The notes: generated by a model not told the origin, from the letters alone. A stretch of 64,000 nucleotides of DNA from Prorocentrum cordatum (GCA_963575745.1 CAUYUJ010019912.1:77253-141252), one strand, 5' to 3'. Positions 12,034-22,620 are shown, counted from the first letter of the stretch. Translations and numbers: made by a program.

Positions 12034-12800
12034 CATTTTATTGAATCGCTTCGCTCACTCCGCCGGCCCATTTCGCATGACTCAGCCTGTTGGGGCCGCT
12101 GGGGGGCCTCTTCAGCGTCGCTTGGGGGCCTCCTGAGGGCCTCTTGGGGGCTTTTGGGGCCTCTCAGGGGCCTCTTGAGGCCTCCTGGGGGCTTCTTAAG
12201 GCCGAGGGTTCGAAGTTTTGTTTTGTGCTCCCCCTTTGGGGCATCGCTTGGGGCCCTCTTGGGCCCCTCTTGGGCCGTCTTGGATGCCTCTGGGGCCGTC
12301 TTGGAGCCCTCTTGGGCCATCTTGAGGCCTTTTTGGGAGCTTCTTGGGCCCTCTTGGGGCGATCTTGGGGGCCTCTTGGGCCGTCTTGGGGCGTCGGGAA
12401 GCCGAAAAGATGGATACGCCAAAATCTGCCCAAAACCTAAGGAAAAATAATGAATTTTGCCTCTTGGGGCTCTCTGGGGAGTGCTCTTGGAGGCCTCTTG
12501 GGGCGTCTGGGGGCCATCTTGGGCGTCTTGGAACGATCGTGTGGCATCTCGGAAAACTCTTGAACCATCTTGGAGGGCTCTTGGCGGCCTCGTGGCCCTT
12601 CTTGGGGCTCCCTGGAGGGCCACGGGGGCGGCGCCCAGGAGGAAAACCATGTCTGACCCGAGTCTGCCGGGGATCGCCCGGGGTACTTTTCGTCCGGAGA
12701 CCCCCACGGGCCGCCCCGCGCGCGCGAAGTAGAAGTATTATTTAGCAGTTGCCGGAGATCTTAGCACGCCTCTGGCCCGCTGGGCCGGCGAATTTTTGCA
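12034..12800 (+). mobile_element. Decamer-carrying repeat element, copy 1
   Basis: It begins with TTATTGAATCGCTTCGCTC then ACTCCGCCGGCCC and ends with a block (CTTAGCACGCC ... GGGCCGGCGAATTT) that also ends the element at 56300-56904. A related left end starts the element at 29156. The interior is decamer array. No flanking duplication was found for this copy. Confidence 0.6.
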
Positions 12801-13010
12801 AGGGATGGCGAGGGTTGACGTCCGCGGACGCGCATTTGTATTGTGAATCGCAACGCATTATGCACGCATGATCAGGAAATCCTTTTTATTTCCAGAGGGA
12901 TGGCTAGGGTTTACGTCCGCGGACGCGCATTTGCATTGTAAATTGCAGTGGATTATGCACGCATGATCAGGAAAGAATGTTTTTTTTGCAAGGGCTGGTG
13001 CCGGTTTACA
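12795..13010 (+). repeat. ~95-bp tandem repeat, 2+ copies
   Basis: Units starting AGGGATGG at ~12800 and ~12896 share GTCCGCGGACGCGCATTTG and ATTATGCACGCATGATCAGG. A partial third unit starts at ~12990. Confidence 0.85.
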
Positions 13011-13101
13011 TGCGGGGTCGTATGTGACCGTATGTACCCGTATGTGCCCGCATGTGCAGAGTTTTTCGGCGCTCGGGGCTTAGTAATTATAGGATTAAGA
13101 A

Positions 13102-13115
13102 TTTAGGGTTTAGGG
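13102..13115 (+). repeat. Interstitial telomere-like TTTAGGG x2
   Basis: TTTAGGGTTTAGGG. TTTAGGG is the telomere unit reported for several dinoflagellates. It forms a pair with 13770-13788. Confidence 0.7.
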
Positions 13116-13769
13116 TCTCTTAGACTCGCAGCCTGTTGGGCGTGTCCCACCCACCCATGACCCAAGACATGTTGATCTCAAAACGACGACGGTGTTGTCT
13201 CCACACCGTGTCGCTGGCGCTGGGCCGAGCCCTCCACCGCGTCACGGCGGAATCGTAGCGATGCGTTGAGTCCCGGCTTGCGCCGTTCACCACCGCCGCC
13301 CACCGCGGCGCCCCCAGAAAAGCGCCGACGAGGCGCAGCTGCGCCTTCCTCCGGGGGCTTCTCGGCGAGAGGCTCCCGAAGGAGGGGGGCTTCTGGGCGG
13401 CCGTGGTCGTCCTGCCGCGCTGGTTCCGTGGCGCTTGAGCGCGCCGCGGAGTGTCAGCGCGACGGGGCGGCCATGGCCGCTCGGAAACCCAGCGGGCCAT
13501 CTCCAGCCTCCACGGGGCGGCCCCTGGGGAAGGGCATGGGGGCGGCGCTCAACCCGAAAGGGTCGAGGTCGCGCCCGCACCTTTCGCAAAGGACTAACGA
13601 CGCCATGTCTGGCATTCCGATGCCAGCATCTCCTCCCAGAACGCCACTCCTGGCATTCCGAGGCCAAGAATCCGCGTGAGGGGTGCGCCGAAATGGGGGG
13701 CGGCATAAAGGGGCGCCGAAGGGCGGTCGTGAGAGCTCCAGGACTAAACTATTCATAGGCTCTTAGTTC
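13116..13769. other. Segment between telomere-like motifs, no gene seen
   Basis: A GC-rich stretch with overlapping low-complexity frames on both strands (Arg/Pro/Ala-rich) and no recognisable domain. A small repeated motif GGCATTCCGATGCC / GGCATTCCGAGGCC lies near 13613-13663. Confidence 0.5.
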
Positions 13770-13788
13770 TTAGGGTTTAGGGTTTGGG
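13770..13788 (+). repeat. Interstitial telomere-like repeat
   Basis: TTAGGGTTTAGGGTTTGGG, 2.5 units, in the same orientation as 13102-13115 and about 655 bp away. Confidence 0.7.
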
Positions 13789-13799
13789 CCCCAGGGGCC

Positions 13800-14640
13800 G
13801 CGGGGGCCTCCGGGGCCAGATCTCGCAACGCGGGGTCTGGGCCCCCAGGGGTGGAGATTGCGGCTTCGAGGAGAAGGCGCAGGACCCGAGGGCGCGCCCA
13901 CTCCGTGCCCCGTGGCACGGTCAGCTCGACCAATCTCGACGGAAGTTCTGCATAATTTGGGTCGGTTCAACATCGTTTTTTTTTCGAGATTCAACAGTTC
14001 GTTCGAGCTCTAATATTTTTCACCGTTTTCGATCTCATTCCCGCTCGCCATCTTGATCCAGGTCGACCGGGTCGATACTACTGCCAACCAGCACTCGGCG
14101 GATGGTGGCAGGAGCACGCGGTGCTGGTGACGGTCGGTATGTACGGCCGGGCGGGTCCGCCCGGGTCCCCGGGGGGGTCCGGGGTGGGGGGCTTGGAGAG
14201 GTCAGGCGGGTTTGGGAGGGTCCATGGGGGGCCCACGGGAGTCCAGTGGGGGGTTGGGGCGGGCCGGGGGAGGGCTTAAAAGTGAGGTCATGACCTCTTC
14301 TGCAGGGGGTGTCAGCCCCTGGGCCCCCCCCCTTCCCAAATCTGACACCCCCTGCAGGGGTCCCTGCAGGGGGTGTCAGTTTTGTATGGGGCGGGGCGGC
14401 GTCTGGTTCGGTTCCTGTCGGTTCGGTGGAGGGGGCGTCCAGTTCTGGCTCGGTCTGGCCCAGCTCGGTCCCAATTGGTTCGGTTCTGCGACAGTTCGGT
14501 TCGGTCCGGGTCGGTTTGTGAGTTCACTGTCTTGGCCCAGATCGGCTCCGTTCGGTTAACGGTTGTCGATTATCGGTTCTCGGTTCGGCTGGGCCCCTTC
14601 ATGTTACGAAGAGGGAAGTGGGAGGGAGGTTTTGCTGCAA
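13800..14640. other. Non-coding stretch with short palindromes
   Basis: It holds three copies of GCAGGGGGTGTCAG in direct and inverted orientation at ~14300-14375, then a GGTTC/TCGGT pentamer-like repeat (14395-14580). No gene is supported. Confidence 0.6.
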
Positions 14641-14689
14641 CATCGTGAATGCTTTTTGGGTTTCCATTGGTCCTCCTCCTCGGCCTCCT

Positions 14690-14806
14690 CCTCCTCCTCC
14701 TCCTCCTCCTCCTCCTCCTCCTCCTCCTCCTCCTCCTACTCCTACTCCTACTCCTACTCCTACTCCTACTCCTACTCCTACTCCTACTCCTACTCCTACT
14801 CCTCCC
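14690..14806 (+). repeat. (TCC)n followed by (TCCTAC)n
   Basis: A pure TCC tract grades into about 10 copies of CCTACT. It ends just before the first dynein exon and would lie in the preceding intron. Confidence 0.95.
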
Positions 14807-14849
14807 CCCCCCTACCCTTCCGCGAGCTCGGCGCTCCCCCGGCCCTCTG

Positions 14850-14907
14850 GGCGAGGCCACGGAGTTCTGCACCGTCATGGACCGCTTCTCCACCGAGCTG
14901 TCAGACG
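14850..14907 (+). CDS. Dynein heavy chain, tail-region exon 1 of those visible
   Basis: Reads GEATEFCTVMDRFSTELSD plus the first base of a Gly codon. Dynein heavy chains have here a segment of the type 'F..vm..F...L..aI..L..GI.Lp.P' in the N-terminal tail (DHC_N1) that contacts intermediate chains and neighbouring heavy chains. The continuation 'IKSLSSGIDLPCPDAAELE' is found at 17725, and the two join in phase if the donor is a GC (at 14908) and the acceptor is the AG at 17723-17724. The upstream edge is uncertain; the AG at 14854-14855 or 14825-14826 could be the acceptor. GC-rich third positions and absence of simple repeat set it apart from its surroundings. It is part of an axonemal motor subunit gene. 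Confidence rests on the four exons that follow in the right order. Confidence 0.6.
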
Positions 14908-15236
14908 GCGCCCTCCCTCTCCTCCCTTTTGGGGTGACTGGCAGGGAGGAGAAGAGAAAAAGGATAAGGACAAGGACAAGGAACATAATGGAAGGAAAAA
15001 GGGCTTGAAGGAGAAGAGAGAAAGGATAAGGACGAGGACAAGGAACAAGAATGGGAGGACGAAGGGCTGGAAAGGAGGGCAGGAAAGGGCAGGCAGGATG
15101 GTGTAAGGCTTCGGGCGGCGTACAGACAGCGCCCCCAGCTGGCACCGCGAGCAGTCCGGGGCGGTCTCACCCTGCAGCGCCGCTTGCGGTTGCGCCCCGG
15201 TGCGCTGGCGCCGGGTCTGGTCGGACGGGGCTAGGA

Positions 15237-15388
15237 TTAAGTCGAGCACGTCAGGAACATTCCCAAATAGTTTAAAAACAAATTTATGGGGACGATTTGT
15301 CGTGCTCTTCTCGCTATGATTGTTCATGTGTTGGCCATTTTCAAGTTTTCTTCCCAAGTCCGCCTGTACAGGGACATGCCCGACCTAG
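15237..15388. mobile_element. IR-A element, degenerate copy
   Basis: The right end CCGCCTGTACAGGGACATGC then CCGACCTA is a clear IR-A terminus. The left end (TTAAGTCGAGCACGTC) is diverged. It lies in the first visible dynein intron. Confidence 0.6.
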
Positions 15389-16695
15389 GCTAGGACGAGG
15401 ACAACTCCGTTCCAGAACGCTCTGGGAAGGCCGCGGCGCCCGAGACATCCGTCAGAGCCGCCGGATCTCAAAGATTTCCGACTTGTCCTCGCCAGATTGC
15501 GTCCTCGTGTTGGTTTCGTCTCAGGTTGGGCTGTCGAGACCGCCCCGCACTGTTCGGGGGGCCGGTTGAGGCCAGCCAGGACTGCCCGCCCTGAGATCCT
15601 GCGTCTCAGTTTTTCGAGCCGGGCGTGTTCAGCGGCAGGAAACTGGGAAGGGGAGGAGGAGGAGGAGGAGGAGGAGGAGGAGGAGGAGCCTTCTCTCGGG
15701 CCCCTGGACCCTCACGGATCGACCCGGCTCGAAGGATGGCGCAGAGGGAGGGGGCCCAGGGCTCTGGGCGTGATTTTCTCACGGTGCTGCAGCTTTTCTC
15801 AAGGGCTCCCACGAGGGCGCGAAGTGAGTCGCGCTTCGCGCTTCGCGGGCCTCGTTCCTCCTCCCCCTCCTCGTCCTCCTCTCTTCCCCTTTGGGGGCGG
15901 CGCGAGAGCGCGAAGTTGTTCGCGCTTCGCGCAGCCCGAAGCGCGAAGTTGGGAGCCCCTGTTGTTTGCTACGTCCGATCTCAGGGTGGGGCGGAGGCTG
16001 TACGTGCGCAGCCCGGAGCCTGCTGCCAGAGCGGGCGGGAGGAGCAGCTCCGTGGCCACCCCCATCTTGGCCGTGCCCAGACGTCGGAGCTTGACGTCCC
16101 CCATCCTCGTCTCCCTCGCGTTCCCCCCCAATCTTCCCCGCACATCTCCCCCCCCTGTGGCCCAGTTGCTCTTCCCTCGCCTGTGCTCTCCTTCGCTTCT
16201 CTCTTCTTCTCGCCTGCTCCCTGATCTCCGTTCACGCCGCCGTATGCCCGGCCTCATGGGAGCTACAGGAGAATCCACTGGCCAGCCAAACCTCACACTC
16301 CATCGTTGGCAGTTGCATCTTCGGGACCCCTGGTCAACAGGTCCCCCCTGGACATGGTGGCTTCCCCTGCTCTTAGCAATATCCCCCCAGTTTGATGTGG
16401 TGTGTCTTTCCGTTCGCAGCCACTGCTCCCTCGTGCTGTCAAGCGCGACACAAGGTGCTTTCGCTCACATGGCGACGCGCAGCCAAGCCCCGTACCATGT
16501 CCCTCACCCGGTTTCACACCTACTTCGTACCTCACACCCGGAACAACTCAGGACGACTTGCTACGTATGCCTTGCACGCGTCCTGAGCCACTTGAGAGTT
16601 TTTGTTAGCGACACCGGTGTTGCCCAGCGAGCCCACACTGTGCGCAGAGGTGGGTGCATGTGGCTGCGCCCCCATGGTTTGGAGACGTCGGCCAT
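15389..16695. other. Intronic stretch, no independent gene supported
   Basis: It contains a (GGA)n tract at 15655-15690 and a GCGCGAAG-rich block at 15815-15950. A 437-codon frame crosses it but shows no recognisable domain and runs into the IR-A element. By position it is intron of the dynein gene. Confidence 0.5.
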
Positions 16696-16721
16696 GACCA
16701 TACGCGATTGTCCTGATATGC

Positions 16722-16912
16722 TTATGTCGGGCCTGTCCCCCTACAGAGGGGGCTTTGGACGAAAAATAAAAAGTACCCAAAAATGCCCCAAAAAGGTCCA
16801 ACAATGCTAAAAAATACTCCACAGACTATGTGTGGACTATTGCTTGATTATGTTGGGGGCATGTTTTATTTTTCGTCGAAAATCCCCCTGTAGGGGGACC
16901 GGCCCGACTTAA
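16722..16912. mobile_element. IR-A element with 26-bp flanking direct repeat
   Basis: Inverted ends TTATGTCGGGCCTGTCCCCC / reverse complement of CCGGCCCGACTTAA, with ACGAAAAATAAAA next to the left end and its mirror near the right. Positions 16696-16721 and 16913-16938 are a perfect 26-bp direct repeat abutting both ends. Other IR-A copies here have 8-bp duplications. Confidence 0.85.
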
Positions 16913-16994
16913 GACCATACGCGATTGTCCTGATATGCGGGCCCGGCCCCGCGACGCAGGCCGCACACCCCACATCTACAGGGCTCATTTCGAT

Positions 16995-17205
16995 TGCCCC
17001 GATTCGATTCGATTCGATTTCGATGGATTCCGATTCCGATTCGATTCGACTTTGGATTCCGATTTGGGTTCCGATTTCTCACTGGATGCGTACAAGCCTG
17101 CCGATTTCAGCCGATTCGATTCCTTCCGACTTGGCTGCCGATTTCCGCCGATCCGATTAATTTCGATCGCCGATTCGACTTATCGATTCGATTCTGGGCT
17201 CTCCT
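16995..17205 (+). repeat. CGATT-type pentamer/hexamer repeat
   Basis: Degenerate repetition of GATTCGATTCGATTCCGATT. A matching block at 52270-52490 also lies immediately downstream of an IR-A copy. Confidence 0.85.
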
Positions 17206-17339
17206 GCATCTAAGACGGCCGAGCAGGAAGGCACCGCTCCGAGCGTGCACCGCCCTGCGTGTACCGAGGCGACGCATCGCCCAATCGACTGCACAGCCCG
17301 CCCCAAGCCTCCCTCACCGCTCCTCGGCTCCCTCCCCCT

Positions 17340-17430
17340 CCTCTCCCCTTCTCCTCCTCCTCCTCCTCCTCCTCCTCTCCCCTTCTCCTCCACCTTCTCC
17401 CTCCTCCTCCTCTCCCCTTCTCCTCTCCCC
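17340..17430 (+). repeat. (TCC)n microsatellite
   Basis: TCC/CTCC tract within the first visible dynein intron. Confidence 0.9.
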
Positions 17431-17724
17431 GCGCCTCCAGCTGTCTCTTCCTCACCCGCCCCCATCCACCCTTCCTGGCCCGCTCCTCCTCTTCCGCCTC
17501 CCGGTGCTGCTTCTCCTCCTCTCTCTCCCCGTGGGCTTCGAGCGGCCTTCAGAACCACCGAAGATTTTCGAGATTTCCCGAAACGTCCGAAAGCAGTCGG
17601 ATCCCCCAGGACCCCCCACCCCGAGCATGCATCCCCGAACACACTCAACAAAGCCCTCAGAGCGGTTCCCCTGAGTCTCCGGAAACCACATGAAACGTCC
17701 TCCCTCCGCCGCCTCCTTCCTCAG

Positions 17725-17819
17725 GCATCAAGTCCCTGTCCAGCGGCATCGACTTGCCCTGCCCAGACGCGGCAGAATTGGAGATCCAGCGCTGGCCGAT
17801 GACCAGCGACGCTGCCAAG
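17725..17819 (+). CDS. Dynein heavy chain, tail-region exon 2
   Basis: Reads IKSLSSGIDLPCPDAAELE, then IQRWPMTSDAAK. It follows a textbook pyrimidine-rich acceptor (CCTCCTTCCTCAG). The phase fits the exon at 14850, giving 'ELSD-G-IKSLSSGIDLP'. An in-frame TAG ten bases after the AAK codon means the exon must end earlier; the join to the next exon works in phase 0 with a GA donor at 17820. Dinoflagellates are known to use GA and GC donors besides GT. The donor choice is inference. Confidence 0.65.
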
Positions 17820-18406
17820 GACCACTAGGGAAGCAGGCAGGCAGCTCTGCGTGAAGGAGGAGGGGGAGGAGGAGGGAAGGAGAACGAGGGGTTGCCGTCG
17901 AACGGCGGCTCATGCTTGACGCTGTGCCTGCGATGCTCGAAGCTCTAGGGAAGGCGTGGAGAGGCTGCGCGACAAAAAGATCTTGTCAGAATCGCCAGGT
18001 CATGATGGAGACCCATGCCAAGAACCACCCTGCTCGCCTCCAGGGTGCCCTGGGTTTCTTGGGTTTCGATGGTTTTGCGATGGAAGGCGTGACGTTCCCA
18101 CACCAACACTCAATGGACGTCCTGGGGTCTCAGGGTTGGGTTTCTTGTGGAAGGTTTCCTGTGGACTGGCCTCCACTGCATGGTACTCGGGAGGAGGGCA
18201 CAGGCAAGACTGCAACACGTCAAGTGGGCTGGATGAGAAGGAGGAACGGGCTTTCTGAGCTGGGGGGGGCGCCGGGGGCCATGCGTTGCTGTGAGGTGTC
18301 CGGAGGTTGCCAGAGGGCGGGGAAGGAAACGATGAGGAGGAGGTGGAGGAGGGTGGAGGAGAAATTAAGGGGATGATGCTGCTGCTGATGATGCTGATGA
18401 TAATGT

Positions 18407-18442
<36 letters not shown>

Positions 18443-20220
18443 GGAGGAGGAGGAGGAGGAGGAGGAGGAGGAGGAGGAGGAGGAGGAGGAGGAGGAGGAG
18501 GAGGCGGAGGCGGAGGAGGAGGAGAGGAGGAGGAGGAGGAGGAGGAGGAGGAAGGTGGAGAAGGAGAGAAGGAGGAATGATGGATGGAGGGAGCAGAAGA
18601 AGGGCTGTGGAGGGTGAAAAGGTCTAGAGGAGCCCCCAGCGGCTGCAGGGATCCTTTACGAGCTTCCAGGGTGCAGGAATTCACGGCGGGAGAAGGAGGA
18701 GGAGGAGGAGGAGGAGGAGGAGGAGGAGGAGGAGGAGGAGGAGGGGAGCGAGAGTTGGGAGCAAGGGTACCCTGTCGCTTTTCCCATGCCCTCCGTCGCT
18801 CTCTTTGTGGGCGCGGGTGCGTGGCCTGCTTGAGGTGAGGTTCGGCTCGGCCCTTGTTGTGGATAAGCCGACGATCGGTGTCCACGTTGGCCGCTGGCGC
18901 CCTTGCCTAGATAGAGCTGCTAATCACGAGGCGTGGCTTTGTTGCTGGGGCCCTTGTCGAGCACACTCCGTGTCCAGAGACGCAGAGCGCATGCCAGGTA
19001 GCGGGTTGAAAACTTGTTGCGGTGGGGGTATGAGTTCCCGTCAGATCCCCCCTTCCGCTTCCTTCGAAATGCGACATCGATGGGCCACTCCTTGGCGCAA
19101 CCCCAAGCAGGCTTTGAGACATTCAGGGCAACTTTGACGCCATCAAGCAAGTATTTCCCATGACGCTCCCTTATGTTCCTCTCCCCTCGCCTCCCCAGGG
19201 TGCCTATGTTTTTTTTTCTGAGCTGATCTTCTTGGGCGTTGGGATTGCTAGCGCAGATCGGAGGGTGATCATGATCATAAAAAATATGATGCTGTGATGA
19301 TTGATTTCGAAGGCGGCCCTCATAATAACAAAACGCACCCATATGAGTTTGAGGTGCGACTTGGCGCCGTCTTGGGCTCGGGGGTGTCGCTTTCATGTTC
19401 AAAAGAGTGTATCTGGCGCCAGGAAGGTGGTTAGAGCGTCAATGGTGCCTTTCTTTGCTGTTATCTCTGGCCCCTGCGAGTGGATCGCAGCAACTCGTTT
19501 CGAGTATGTGTTACCTCGTCCTCCTCCTTCCAATTCCTCCTCCTGCTCCTCCGTCTTCTCCTCTTTCTCCTCCTCCTCCTTCTCTTCCCATTCCTCGTGT
19601 TCCGCCTCCTCGGGCTCGGACTGATGGCTCTGGGGTCTGCAGAGGCAGGTGCGTCCCCAGGCGCCCGCACACTGACATCATGTGTAAGCGATGCGTCAAC
19701 CGAGCACGGCGGCCGCAATCCGGATCTCGTGGCGCGCCGCGAAGGAGCGCGCCGCGCGGCCTGCTCCCTCACAGAAGCCAGGGCGCCTCGGCGCCACACC
19801 CGCGGCAACCTCTCGAGGGCGCTTGCGCGCGGCAGTGTTCATCCGTGTCCCCGCAGCCCCCCACCCGGAGTCGGGAGAAGGAGAAGTGACCACCACCACC
19901 ACCAGGGGGGCCAGCTCCAGCGAGGAGGTTCCTGGTGCCTCCCCGAGATTGGGGATAGGGGATGTTCCGAGCGAGAGGGGAGGACCACACCACCATGGGG
20001 GAAACCCGGCATTCGGTCTCTTTACAACCCGAACGACACTTTGCGACCGAGAAAGGTCACTTTACCACCAGCAAAGGATCGAATTTTATGGTTTCCTTTG
20101 AGAAAGACCATTGTGCAACCAGAGCAGCCCGCTTTACAACCAGAGCGGCCCACTTCCCAGACGGGGCTGGTTTAACCAGAACGGTTACAACAAGCCTTCA
20201 GAAACGCGTGAGCGTTCTGC
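17820..20220. other. Dynein intron segment with microsatellites
   Basis: It contains (GAT)n/(GAG)n at 18380-18555, (GGA)n at 18695-18745, and (TCC)n at 19520-19600. The only non-repetitive candidate coding segment is on the minus strand (18920-19402, listed separately). Otherwise nothing recognisable. Confidence 0.6.
18920..19402 (-). CDS. Unrecognised minus-strand ORF, possible gene fragment
   Basis: A 160-residue frame whose second half (for example ERHGKYLLDGVKVALNVSKP, then AWGCAKEWPIDVAF) has mixed composition, unlike the low-complexity frames around it. I recognise no domain. It lies inside the inferred dynein intron, on the opposite strand, and could be a retroelement or gene fragment. 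The N-terminal third may be non-coding. It has no supporting splice or neighbour evidence. Confidence 0.3.
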   Translation of the reverse strand: MNMKATPPSPRRRQVAPQTHMGAFCYYEGRLRNQSSQHHIFYDHDHPPICASNPNAQEDQLRKKNIGTLGRRGERNIRERHGKYLLDGVKVALNVSKPAWGCAKEWPIDVAFRRKRKGGSDGNSYPHRNKFSTRYLACALRLWTRSVLDKGPSNKATPRD

Positions 20221-20224
20221 AAAG

Positions 20225-20385
20225 GCTTCTGAGGCTTCAGAGCGCCTGAGCGCTCTGCAGAGGTTTCTGAGCGCCTGAGCGCTCTGCAGAGGCTTCTGAG
20301 CGCCTGAGCGCCTGACCGCTCCGCAGAGTTTTCTGAGGCTTCTGCGCGCCTGGGCGTTTTGCACAGGCTTCTGGGTTTTTGTTTC
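20225..20385 (+). repeat. ~30-40 bp minisatellite (GAGCGCTCTGCAGAGG)
   Basis: Degenerate units of TTCTGAGCGCCTGAGCGCTC then TGCAGAGG repeated about four times. Confidence 0.8.
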
Positions 20386-20524
20386 AGCGCAGTGCCTATG
20401 CATGCATGCACGCACGCATGTATGCATGCATTCATTTAGTCATGCGTGCATGCATGCATACAAGCATAGCATACACACGCACATGCATGCACCGATTTTA
20501 TATATATATATATATATATACACA

Positions 20525-20570
<46 letters not shown>

Positions 20571-20572
20571 TG

Positions 20573-21274
20573 TACATATAACGGCGCACTGGGTCCGGGG
20601 GCCCGGGGCCGGGACCTCGACCGCAAATGTGGGCTCCGGGGGGCCCGGAGGCTCGTCGGGGCTTGCCGGAGGCCTCCCCGGTCAGACAAGACGGCCCCAG
20701 GAGCGCCCAAGACGGCCCAAGAAACTTCCAAGAGGCCTCCAAGAGGGCTCCGAGATGCTGAAGATGGCCTCCAAACGTCCAAGGACGCCCCCAAGAGGCC
20801 CCAAGAAGCCTCCAACATGCGTCCCAAGAGGGCCCCTAGACGCAAAAATTGGCCCATTCCCTTCGTAAAACGTACATTTTTCACAAAGTTGTCTTTTGGG
20901 CTTTCCGACGTTACAGGACGGCCCAAGAGGCGCCCAAGACCGCCCCAAGACGGCCCAAGAAGCTTCCAAGAGGGCCCCAGGACAGCCCAAGAGGGCCCCA
21001 AGACGGCCCAAGAGGCGCCCAAGATGGCCCAAGAGGGCCCCAAGACGGGCCCAAGAGGGGGCCCAGAGGGGGACCACGAACCGCAAGCTCGAGCCTTCCG
21101 CCCCAAGAGGCCGCCAGGAGGCCCCCAGGAGGCCCCTCAAGAGGCCCCAGGAGACCCCAGACGTCCAAGGACGCCCCCACGACGCTTCGCGTCACCAAGT
21201 TCTTCTCACAACGATTCCTGGGTCTGTGACTCGACAGAACCTAAGCGCGCGCGAAGCGCGCGCGTGGTTCTAGT
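20573..21274. mobile_element. Helitron-like candidate, copy 1
   Basis: The right end is a GC hairpin (GCGCGCGCGAAGCGCGCGCG at ~21245-21264) followed by TGGTTCTAG then T. That is the layout of a Helitron 3' end (hairpin, a few bases, CTRR, target T). A second copy with the same end lies at 49037-49068. The interior is decamer array in the opposite orientation to 1-9700. The left boundary is unclear and lies next to a (TA)n tract (20500-20567). No helicase gene is present, so it would be non-autonomous. Confidence 0.4.
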
Positions 21275-21279
21275 ATAGA

Positions 21280-21665
21280 TATATACATGCATATGTACGT
21301 ACAACGTGCATGCATACCTGCATGCATACATGAACACATACATACGTACAGCCATACATACACGCATACACACTTGCTCACAGACATACGTCCACGCATG
21401 CATGCTCGCATACATGCATGCGTACATACATACACGCTTACATACGCACACACATGCCTATGCACACACCTATATGTGTACATACGTATTGCTATGCACA
21501 CAACGATACCTACACGTACACAGTTACATAAACATGTTTACACACATGCATGCATACATACATACATGCATGCATACGTACACACATGCATGCATGCACA
21601 ACCATACGTACGCACGTACATGCATGCACACACACATACGTACATGCATACAGGCACACAATCGA
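21280..21665 (+). repeat. CATA/CATG-type microsatellite
   Basis: Runs of CATGCATACATA and similar alternating pyrimidine-purine tetramers. Confidence 0.9.
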
Positions 21666-22062
21666 ATGTTCTACAATCCAAAACAAAGCACGACACTATA
21701 TTGTAATACATTAAAACCCACTACACAACAATCCATTGCACTACAAACTTAATCGTTTAAACTACCATGTATAACATCACGCTACACTGAATACGACACA
21801 AACCAATCCAATCCTACAATACAATACAATGCAATACACTCCAACACAATACAATGCAAACCAACATAGGCACAGACAGTCAGAACAAACATACGGAACA
21901 CACATATAAGGACACCCCCGCGCTTTGTTCATAGGCACGAAGCCCTAACCAAACCAACAAAGAGATGGCAAAGTCAACTCGCCTAGTAAGGACACGCGCC
22001 TTCATCTAGGATGCTTTTTGTAGCCTTGCCTCTGCGGCCTGTCCTTCGCCGTTTTCACGGAG
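21666..22062. other. A+C-rich spacer
   Basis: AT-richer than the surroundings, with an ACAAT-like pentamer repeat at ~21810-21860. No gene is seen. Confidence 0.6.
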
Positions 22063-22158
22063 GAGGAGGAGGAGGAGGAGGAGGAGGAGGAGGAGGGGGA
22101 GGAGGAGGAGGAGGAGGTGGAGGAGGAGGAGGAGGAGGAGGAGGAGGAGGGGGAGGAG
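22063..22158 (+). repeat. (GGA)n microsatellite
   Basis: Polypurine GGA tract directly upstream of the third dynein exon. Confidence 0.95.
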
Positions 22159-22180
22159 GATACATAGCACTAAGAGGCAG

Positions 22181-22269
22181 GAGAGCAGCGCGCGGAGCTG
22201 GTGGGGAGGCGGTGGGGTCGGCAGGCCCTCGTGGAGGACTGGTGCCGCAAGATCGAGCACTACCTCGAG
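22181..22269 (+). CDS. Dynein heavy chain, tail-region exon 3
   Basis: Reads QRAELVGRRWGRQALVEDWC, then RKIEHYLE. Dynein tails have a 'vv.eWcrqIe.yL' segment just before the 'GP.tELefWr.R' signature, and that signature is the next exon (24138). The acceptor is one of two AGs (22180 or 22185); 22185 keeps phase 0 with the previous exon. Stops precede the exon in frame (TAG, TAA at ~22165-22174) and follow it (TAG before GTGCGTG at 22315), so splicing is required. A GA donor at 22270 gives a phase-0 join to exon 4. It is flanked on both sides by (GGA)n. Confidence 0.65.
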
Positions 22270-22329
22270 GAGCGCCCGACGGCGCCGGCCTGCCCGGCGT
22301 CGACCGCGGCCTAGGTGCGTGCTGCACCG

Positions 22330-22620
22330 CACTGAGGAGGGGGAGGAGGAGGAGGAGGAGGAGGAGGAGGAGGAGGAGGAGGAGGAGGAGGAGGAGGAGG
22401 AGGAGGAAGGAAGAGGAGGAAGAAAGGAGGAGGAGGAGGAGGAGGAGGAGGAGGAGGAGGAGAGGAGGAGGAGGAGAAGGAGGAGAAGGAGGAGGAGAGA
22501 GAGGAGGAGGGGGAGGAGAAGGAGGAGGAGGCGACCGCGGCCCTGGACCCCTTGCACCGAAAAGAGGTGGGGGAGGAGGAGGAGGAGGAGGTGGAGGAGG
22601 AGGAGGAGGAGGAGGTTCGG
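22330..22620 (+). repeat. (GGA)n / (GGAGGAGAA)n polypurine tract
   Basis: Almost 300 bp of purine-only repeat with one interruption at ~22530-22565. Confidence 0.95.

Noticed and set aside
15497-16810. 437-codon plus-strand frame
   Set aside because: No domain, runs into an IR-A element, lies in an inferred intron.
17912-18376. 154-codon plus-strand frame
   Set aside because: Partly balanced composition, but no motif and it lies in an inferred dynein intron; not enough to call.
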